A stretch of 5,919 nt of DNA, taken from the NCBI GenBank assembly GCA_013695905.1, contig JACCZQ010000390.1:1-5919 (forward strand). Direction: 5' to 3'. The stretch's first letter is position 1; every line of letters begins with the position of its first letter. This document shows positions 1-4,471 of this stretch, one piece after another. This stretch comes from Chthoniobacterales bacterium. Its GTDB lineage: Bacteria > Verrucomicrobiota > Verrucomicrobiia > Chthoniobacterales > UBA10450. The notes under the pieces were generated by a model that saw only the letters and a program-made list of their open reading frames with translations, was not told the origin of the DNA and did not search any database. The translations under genes and the position numbers were made by a program.

Positions 1-43
1 ACTCAGGATCGTGTGTGTCGCCGGTCAACGCCGCGGCGGAGAA

Positions 44-120
44 TGGTTGCGGGGGCGGGATTTGAACCCGCGGCCTTCAGGTTATGAGCCTGACGAGCTA
101 GCAGACTGCTCCACCCCGCG
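44..120 (-). tRNA. Initiator tRNA-fMet (anticodon CAU)
   Basis: The tRNA folds on the minus strand as a 77-nt cloverleaf with the CCA end encoded at 46-44. The anticodon CAU is read from 86-84 in the loop CUCAUAA. The hallmark of a bacterial initiator is visible: C1 faces A72 and cannot pair, while the other six acceptor pairs are perfect. The D stem is GAGC/GCUC with the A11-U24 pair typical of initiators; the T stem is GCGGG/CCCGC with loop UUCAAAU; the discriminator is A73. It carries formyl-methionine to the ribosomal P site to start translation. Two positions are odd. The anticodon stem is UCAGG/CCUGA, so pair 29-41 is A-U instead of the usual G-C. The D loop reads AGUCUGCUA, with C in place of the nearly invariant G19. 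The gene is divergent from the DUF72 gene. Identity is very secure; the two deviations are read directly from the sequence. Confidence 0.97.
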
Positions 121-133
121 TCTTGAGATTCGC

Positions 134-161
134 ATTATGGCGCGCCCGTTCAACAACGCAA
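134..161 (-). promoter_or_regulatory. Candidate sigma-70-type promoter for tRNA-fMet
   Basis: On the minus strand, CATAAT (139-134) has five of six matches to the -10 consensus and ends 13 nt before the first tRNA base. A weak -35, TTGCGT (161-156), lies 16 bp upstream. The stretch after the -10 begins GCG, as is common for stable-RNA promoters. The placement fits a short 5' leader for RNase P removal. The -35 matches only three of six positions, so this is a tentative call. Confidence 0.35.
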
Positions 162-219
162 CTGCATTAATTCACAAGATGCGTTTGCCTTCCTGCGGTC
201 GCGGCGTTGTCATGCCAGG

Positions 220-1161
220 ATGACTGCGGACGCCGCGGCAATGGAGCAGGGGAAAATCCTCGTGGGCACGGCGAGCTGGTCGGACCCCGGGTTCATCGAA
301 CGCTGGTATCCGAAAGGCCTGCCGGCCGGTGAACGTCTGCCCTGGTACGCGCAGCAATTCGAGATGGTGGAGGTGAACGCCACCTTCTACTCGGTGCCGG
401 ACCCGCGGATGGTGGAGCGGTGGTGTCACAGCACGCCGGATGATTTTGTTTTCAATGTGAAGCTGCACCAGCTGCTGTCGCGGCACGCGACCCCGGCGAA
501 GTTGCTCCCGCCAGCATGGCAGCGGGAGGTGGAGACGGATGGGAAGGGGAAGGTGCGGCTCACCCCGGAAATCGAGGAGGGGGTGGCACAGGCGTTTCTC
601 CGCGGGATCGAGATGCTGCGCGCGAGGGGCAAGCTCGGGGCGCTGCTGCTGCAGTTGTCGCCGGCTTTCTCGCCGCGGAAACATTCCCTGGAGGAACTTC
701 AGCCGCTCCTGGAGCTGCTCTCCGGGTATCGGGTGGCGCTCGAGTTCCGGAATCGCAATTGGGCTGAAGGTGAGCAGCTCCAGGCGTTGCTGGAGTTTCT
801 CCACTCGCATTCAGCCGCGTTGGTTTCTGTCGATGCGCCGGCGGAGAATCACTTCACGATCATGCCATCGAAGCTGGATGAGATCACCAATCCTTCCCTG
901 GCATATCTGCGTCTCCACGGGCGTGACGCGAAGGCGTACACCACCGGCAAAACCGTCGCCGCGCGTTTCAACTACGACTACACCGACGAAGAGATCGACG
1001 AGGTGGCGCAGCGGACAAGGGAACTCGCGCAGCGCGCCACGGAGGTGCACGTCGTGTTTAATAACAACGCCCTCGATTACGCGCCGCACGCCGCGCTCCG
1101 GCTCCGGAAGGCGCTGGGGCAGATCGCGCAGGCACCGCCTCGCCAGGCGCAGCTCTTCTAG
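220..1161 (+). CDS. DUF72 / YecE-family TIM-barrel protein
   Basis: This 313-residue protein belongs to the DUF72 (COG1801, YecE-like) family, a TIM-barrel group whose biochemical role is not established. Recognisable family blocks run in order: GTASW near the N-terminus (16-20), VEVNATFY (50-57), LLLQLSPAF (142-150), LEFRNRNW (174-181), YLRLHGRD (229-236) and FNNN (280-283) before a last helix. Length is slightly above the usual 240-300 residues. There is no signal peptide or membrane segment, so it should be cytoplasmic. The start is uncertain: ATG at 220 has no Shine-Dalgarno, and ATG at 241 (Met8) begins closer to the conserved GTASW strand. The C-terminus ends in QAQLF, which resembles the QxxLF pentapeptide used to bind the DNA-polymerase sliding clamp; that link is inference. 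The TAG stop overlaps the first bases of the repeat element at 1160-1300. The family call is secure; the function is unknown. Confidence 0.93.
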   Translation: MTADAAAMEQGKILVGTASWSDPGFIERWYPKGLPAGERLPWYAQQFEMVEVNATFYSVPDPRMVERWCHSTPDDFVFNVKLHQLLSRHATPAKLLPPAWQREVETDGKGKVRLTPEIEEGVAQAFLRGIEMLRARGKLGALLLQLSPAFSPRKHSLEELQPLLELLSGYRVALEFRNRNWAEGEQLQALLEFLHSHSAALVSVDAPAENHFTIMPSKLDEITNPSLAYLRLHGRDAKAYTTGKTVAARFNYDYTDEEIDEVAQRTRELAQRATEVHVVFNNNALDYAPHAALRLRKALGQIAQAPPRQAQLF

Positions 1162-1300
1162 AAGCGGTTCAAAAGTGGCCTTCGTCTTGAAAACGCCGCC
1201 TTTCCCCCTCATCCCAACCTTCTCCCCGAGGGAGAAGGAGTTCCCTCTCCTCCTGAGAGATGGTGGGGGTGAGGGCTCTTCGACTTTTGCCACCGCTTCT
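1160..1300. repeat. REP/MITE-like inverted-repeat element with cloverleaf fold
   Basis: A 141-bp non-coding block is bounded by imperfect inverted repeats. AGAAGCGGT (1160-1168) plus CAAAAGT (1170-1176) pair with ACTTTTG (1283-1289) plus ACCGCTTCT (1292-1300). Nested inside is a second stem in which CCCTCATCCC (1206-1215) pairs with 1266-1275 (one G-T pair). That stem encloses a perfect 9-bp hairpin with a CGA loop (1218-1238 region) and a smaller 5-bp hairpin (1245-1259). The inner CCCTCATCCC...CTTCTCCC / GGGAGAAGG style matches GC-rich intergenic palindromes seen widely in bacterial genomes, often called REP-like. It has no coding capacity of its own and no obvious target-site duplication. 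It sits between two plus-strand genes and could act as a transcript-end structure. The fold is seen directly; mobility is inferred. Confidence 0.7.
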
Positions 1301-1421
1301 GAAAACACCGGACGCGCGGGAGCATTTTTCTCCGCTCCGCGGCATGAGAGTTGCATCAGAAAGGCGGCAACTATCCGTCCGGTCCACCACAGAGGTGAGC
1401 TGGCCGGAGCCGCACTAACCT

Positions 1422-2120
1422 ATGAAATCTTTCATCGCAATTCTCTCCAGCAGCTTCCTGCTTTGCTCCTGCGCCGACATGTATGTGACCAGTTCACAGG
1501 TCGGTTCCTCTGGCGCCACCTCATCCTACGGGGCCATCGACCCGAAGGGCTTCGGCTCGGTCGAGGGCGTGCGGATGGTGACGAACAACTGCGGCGTCGG
1601 CGCGGCCAATCCGAAAGCCATTTATATCCGCCCCTTCTGCATCGATAACGCCAGCTTCCTCGGCCATCAGACGGATTCCGCGGGTGAAATGCCGATCCGC
1701 AAGGCGCTGACGCCGGTCTCCTTCGCCGGCACTTTGAAAGAGCATCTGTCGAAACTCGCGCCCGCCCGCATCCTCGAAGAAGACGAGACGCCGCGCACCG
1801 GCTGGCTGGTCGAAGGTGAATTCACGATGGTCGATGGCGGCAGCCCGGCTGGTCGCTTTTTCCTCGGGCAATTCGGAGTCGGCCGCTCGTTTCTCGCGAT
1901 GAAGGTGCGGGTCACTGATATCGATCGTGGCATGGTGATTTATGAATTTGATGTCGCGGGTGGCAGCCGTCTGCAGGGCAAGCTCGGGACGATCCGCGCG
2001 AGCGGGCTGGGCAAAGCGACGCCGTTCGACCTCGTGAATGCCGCGGAGCGTATTTACCTCACGCTGGAACCAAATGCGCACCGCTACGGCACTCGCTCGA
2101 GCGTGGCGCTGGGTCGCTAA
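1422..2120 (+). CDS. DUF4410-like lipoprotein
   Basis: This 232-residue protein starts with a lipoprotein signal: a charged MK start, a hydrophobic core, then LLCSC with Cys17 as the probable lipidated residue. Ala at +2 (not Asp) suggests outer-membrane rather than inner-membrane retention if a Lol-type pathway is present. The body resembles DUF4410: a YIRPF strand (68-72), a middle helix ending near the ILEEDE stretch, then a strand carrying VEGEF, the Gly-rich GRFFLGQFGVG segment (144-154), and VTDIDRGMVIYEF (163-175). The domain's function is not known; it is usually found in small envelope lipoproteins. Upstream lies a GGAG at 1406-1409, 12 nt from the ATG, which is too far for a good ribosome site. 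The gene has its own terminator, so it is probably monocistronic. The lipoprotein call is strong; the domain assignment is from pattern recognition and moderately sure. Confidence 0.85.
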   Translation: MKSFIAILSSSFLLCSCADMYVTSSQVGSSGATSSYGAIDPKGFGSVEGVRMVTNNCGVGAANPKAIYIRPFCIDNASFLGHQTDSAGEMPIRKALTPVSFAGTLKEHLSKLAPARILEEDETPRTGWLVEGEFTMVDGGSPAGRFFLGQFGVGRSFLAMKVRVTDIDRGMVIYEFDVAGGSRLQGKLGTIRASGLGKATPFDLVNAAERIYLTLEPNAHRYGTRSSVALGR

Positions 2121-2130
2121 ACCGCGACCT
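2111..2130 (+). other. Short hairpin across the lipoprotein stop codon
   Basis: GGTCGC (2112-2117) pairs perfectly with GCGACC (2124-2129) around a 6-nt loop that contains the TAA stop, and an outer G-T pair extends it to 2111/2130. It is followed by only four T residues in a mixed tract. It may help protect the mRNA end or back up the stronger terminator 20 bp downstream. Confidence 0.4.
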
Positions 2131-2149
2131 AAGTTTTACCTTCCTTCGG

Positions 2150-2184
2150 GAGGGGCGGCTCGTGAGGGTCGCCCCTCTTTTTTT
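2150..2184 (+). terminator. Intrinsic (Rho-independent) terminator of the lipoprotein gene
   Basis: GAGGGGCGGC (2150-2159) pairs with GTCGCCCCTC (2168-2177), giving a 10-bp stem with a single G-U pair and an 8-nt loop. It is followed immediately by seven T residues (2178-2184). Both parts of a classical terminator are present, 29 bp after the stop codon. It separates the lipoprotein gene from the next transcription unit. Confidence 0.9.
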
Positions 2185-2266
2185 CTCCGCACTGTTGTCG
2201 CGGTTGTGATTGTTTAGCCGGGGAGGCAATGACGGAAGCATTCCCCTCCAGGTTCGGGCTTTGGCA

Positions 2267-2294
2267 TTGCGATTCAAGGCACGGCGCTTATGGT
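2267..2294 (+). promoter_or_regulatory. Candidate promoter for the peptidase/pfkA unit
   Basis: TTGCGA (2267-2272) and TATGGT (2289-2294), each four of six matches to the sigma-70 consensus, are separated by 16 bp. They end about 18 bp before the GTG at 2313 and lie after the terminator at 2184. If real, transcription would start near 2300 and exclude the ATG at 2229, supporting the GTG start. The matches are weak, so this is tentative. Confidence 0.3.
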
Positions 2295-2312
2295 GCTGCG
2301 ATTTTTCCCGCC

Positions 2313-3257
2313 GTGATTTTACCACACCCTTTTCTGCGCCAATTTCTCGCTCTGTTCCTCCTCGTTGCCCTCTCCGGAAGCGTCCTGGGAGCGCAAGCCT
2401 ATATCATCGTGGACGCCAAGAGCGGTCACGTGCTCGAGGAGCGAAATTCCCGGCAGAAGCGCCAGGTCGCCAGCCTCACGAAAGTGGCCACGGCGCTGGT
2501 GGTGCTGGATTGGGCGGAGAGCCGGAACGGTGACCTGACGCAGGTCGCCACGATCCCGCCGGAGGCGTTCGCGGGTGGTGGTGAGAACCACGTCGGTTTC
2601 CAACCGGGCGATACCGCGACGTTGCGCGATCTGCTCTACGCCGCGCTCGTGCAATCCGATAACATCGCCGGCTTCACTCTGGCGCATCATGTCGGGCAGG
2701 CGCTGCAGGGGGTGGTGCCGTCGGCGGGTTCGCCAGTGGCCACGTTCGTGAGCCAGATGAACGCTCTCGCGCGGAATCTGAAGATGGAGCGCACCCGCTT
2801 CTCGAATCCGACCGGCCAGGACTCAAATGTGAAGCCGGTGCCGCATTCCACCGCCGCCGATATGGCGCGGTTGACCCGCTACGCGATGGGCAAAGCAGGG
2901 TTCCGGTTCTACGTCTCGCAGAAGGAGCGACAGATTTCATTCAATCGCGGGGGCGCGCAGCGTGAGTACCTCCTGAAGAATACGAACGAGCTGCTCGGCC
3001 GCGAGGGCGTGGATGGCGTGAAGACCGGGCGCACGGCACGGGCGGGTGATTGCCTGATTCTTTCTGCGCAGCGGGAGGCGGAAGTGATCAAGCACGACAC
3101 CACCAGCACCACGATCATCCCGCGGCACGTGATCATCGTGATGCTCGGCAGCAGCAATCGCTTCGCCGAGGGCTCGCAGCTGCTGAATACCGGCTGGCAG
3201 GCGTTCGATCAATGGACGAACACCGGCCGCATGGTTGACCCGAAGAAAACGCTCTGA
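2313..3257 (+). CDS. Exported D-Ala-D-Ala carboxypeptidase/endopeptidase (S11 family)
   Basis: This is a penicillin-binding-type serine peptidase of family S11, which trims D-Ala from, or cuts cross-links in, peptidoglycan in the periplasm. All three active-site motifs are present: SLTK (nucleophile Ser54, Lys57), SDN (115-117) and KTG (237-239), counted from the GTG start. The family segment MNALARNLKM...FSNPTGQD is also clear. From GTG at 2313 the protein is 314 residues and opens with a textbook signal peptide, ending near VLGAQA. An in-frame ATG at 2229 would give 342 residues. It has GGGGAGG only 2 nt upstream and would put 28 extra, mostly polar residues before the signal, so I prefer GTG. 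There is no PBP5-type C-terminal domain or membrane-anchoring helix, so the size resembles the compact PbpG (PBP7) type; carboxypeptidase versus endopeptidase cannot be decided. It lies 20 bp upstream of pfkA, probably co-transcribed. Confidence 0.92.
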   Translation: MILPHPFLRQFLALFLLVALSGSVLGAQAYIIVDAKSGHVLEERNSRQKRQVASLTKVATALVVLDWAESRNGDLTQVATIPPEAFAGGGENHVGFQPGDTATLRDLLYAALVQSDNIAGFTLAHHVGQALQGVVPSAGSPVATFVSQMNALARNLKMERTRFSNPTGQDSNVKPVPHSTAADMARLTRYAMGKAGFRFYVSQKERQISFNRGGAQREYLLKNTNELLGREGVDGVKTGRTARAGDCLILSAQREAEVIKHDTTSTTIIPRHVIIVMLGSSNRFAEGSQLLNTGWQAFDQWTNTGRMVDPKKTL

Positions 3258-3277
3258 TTGTCCCTCCGCCCAGCGCC

Positions 3278-4354
3278 ATGAAGCGACGAATCGGCGTGCT
3301 GACCAGTGGCGGCGATTGCCCGGGGCTGAATGCGGTGCTGCGGGGGGTGGCCCTCGCCGCGGAGAAACTGAACCTGGAGGTGGTCGGCTTCCTCGACGGC
3401 TTTGAGGGATTGCTCCCGCCCGGGAATTTCGTGATGCTGGATCGTCGCAGCACGAGCGGGATCATGCCGCGCGGCGGGACTATTCTCGGCACGACGAATC
3501 GCGGCCATTTCGTCGCAAAAGTCGGGGCAGGGGACCGCGCGGAGGTGGCTGCGGAGGTGATTGCGGCGGCGAAGCGCGTGCTCCGGGAAAATCGCGTGGA
3601 GGCGTTGATCATCGTCGGCGGCGACGGCTCCATGACGACGGCGCTGCAATTGCAGGAAGCGGGCATCGATTGCATCGGCGTGCCCAAGACGATCGATAAC
3701 GATCTGGAAGCAACGGCGATGACGTTCGGCTTCGACTCGGCCGTGGCTTCCGTGGTGGACGCCCTGGACCGGCTGCACACCACCGCCACGAGCCATAAAC
3801 GCGTCATGGTCCTGGAGGTGATGGGCCGGCATGCCGGCTGGATCGCGCTGCACGGAGGAGTCGCCGGCGGCGCGCACGTCATTCTCATTCCGGAGATCCC
3901 GTTCAGTTACGACAGGATCATCGAGGCGGTGCACATGCGGGACACGCACGGCAGCATCTACTCCCTCGTCGTCGTCGCCGAAGGCGCCCGCCCGGCCGAC
4001 GGGCAGGTGGTGATGCGCTCCACAGACTCAGGTGAATACAAGCTGGGCGGGATCGGCATCCGGGTGGCGAACGAGATCGCCGAGCGCACCGGGAAAGAAA
4101 CGCGCTGCACGGTGCTGGGACATCTCCAGCGCGGCGGCGCGCCGACCACTCTCGATCGCATTCTCGGGACGCGTTTTGGCGTGAAAGCTGTGCAGCTGAT
4201 GCACGAGCGGAAGTTCGGTTCGATGGTCAGCTACCAGAACTACCAGGTGCACCATGTGCCGATCGGCGACGCGGTGAATCGTCTCCGCCTCGTGCCGCCC
4301 GATGGTCAAATGATCGAAACTGCTCGTGCGGTGGACATTTCCTTTGGCGATTGA
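3278..4354 (+). CDS. pfkA: 6-phosphofructokinase
   Basis: This enzyme phosphorylates fructose 6-phosphate to fructose 1,6-bisphosphate, the committing step of glycolysis, in the cytoplasm. The family signature is complete: the N-terminal phosphoryl-donor loop TSGGDCPGLN (9-18), GGDGS (114-118), PKTIDND (136-142) with catalytic base Asp140, substrate-binding MGRHAGW (182-188) and HLQRGG (282-287). At 358 residues it is longer than E. coli PfkA (320). Gly117 corresponds to E. coli Gly104, the residue that marks ATP use (Asp there marks pyrophosphate use). Lys137 replaces the Gly124 of classical ATP enzymes and is the residue seen in the 'group III' and pyrophosphate-type clades. The prediction is therefore an ATP-dependent group III enzyme, possibly with altered allostery; this is inference. 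The ATG has no Shine-Dalgarno. It follows the peptidase gene by 20 bp and probably shares its transcript. Confidence 0.96.
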   Translation: MKRRIGVLTSGGDCPGLNAVLRGVALAAEKLNLEVVGFLDGFEGLLPPGNFVMLDRRSTSGIMPRGGTILGTTNRGHFVAKVGAGDRAEVAAEVIAAAKRVLRENRVEALIIVGGDGSMTTALQLQEAGIDCIGVPKTIDNDLEATAMTFGFDSAVASVVDALDRLHTTATSHKRVMVLEVMGRHAGWIALHGGVAGGAHVILIPEIPFSYDRIIEAVHMRDTHGSIYSLVVVAEGARPADGQVVMRSTDSGEYKLGGIGIRVANEIAERTGKETRCTVLGHLQRGGAPTTLDRILGTRFGVKAVQLMHERKFGSMVSYQNYQVHHVPIGDAVNRLRLVPPDGQMIETARAVDISFGD

Positions 4355-4368
4355 AGGGCTGGCGGTAG

Positions 4369-4420
4369 GCCCGGTCAACCTCGGGCGCCCGCTCCGTCTA
4401 GAAAAGCGGTGGCGCACCGC
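4369..4420 (+). other. Hairpins after pfkA, possible weak transcript end
   Basis: Two small stems follow the pfkA stop. GCCCG (4369-4373) pairs with CGGGC (4382-4386) around 8 nt, and GCGGTG (4406-4411) pairs perfectly with CACCGC (4415-4420) around a GCG loop. Neither is followed by a T tract, so a Rho-independent terminator is not supported. The second stem includes the TCTAGA...AGCGGTGGC stretch (4397-4413) that resembles the ends of the 1160-1300 repeat. Confidence 0.35.
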
Positions 4421-4471
4421 ACCCGTCCTGCTTAAGCTGCGCGGCTCCGGATTCCCCCGCCGTCCTACTCT

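Noticed and set aside
1..43. Flank downstream of the tRNA, searched for a terminator or integration site
   Set aside because: There is no stem followed by a T tract, and no repeat of the tRNA 3' end elsewhere in the window that would indicate an attachment site.
11..223. Small plus-strand open frame over the tRNA
   Set aside because: It covers the antisense of a clear tRNA gene; its 'RDLNPRPSGYEPDEL' peptide is the well-known false translation of tRNA genes.
1351..1377. Possible promoter TTGCAT...TATCCG upstream of the lipoprotein gene
   Set aside because: Only about half of the consensus positions match and the spacing is 15 bp, so it is not distinguishable from chance.
539..1648. Plus-strand frame of 369 codons running through the DUF72 gene, the repeat and into the lipoprotein gene
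   Set aside because: Its translation is Arg/Ser-rich low-complexity sequence, and it crosses a non-coding repeat and two well-supported genes in another frame.
3133..3949. Two overlapping minus-strand frames opposite pfkA
   Set aside because: They are shadows of the pfkA coding frame, with no domain and no start context.
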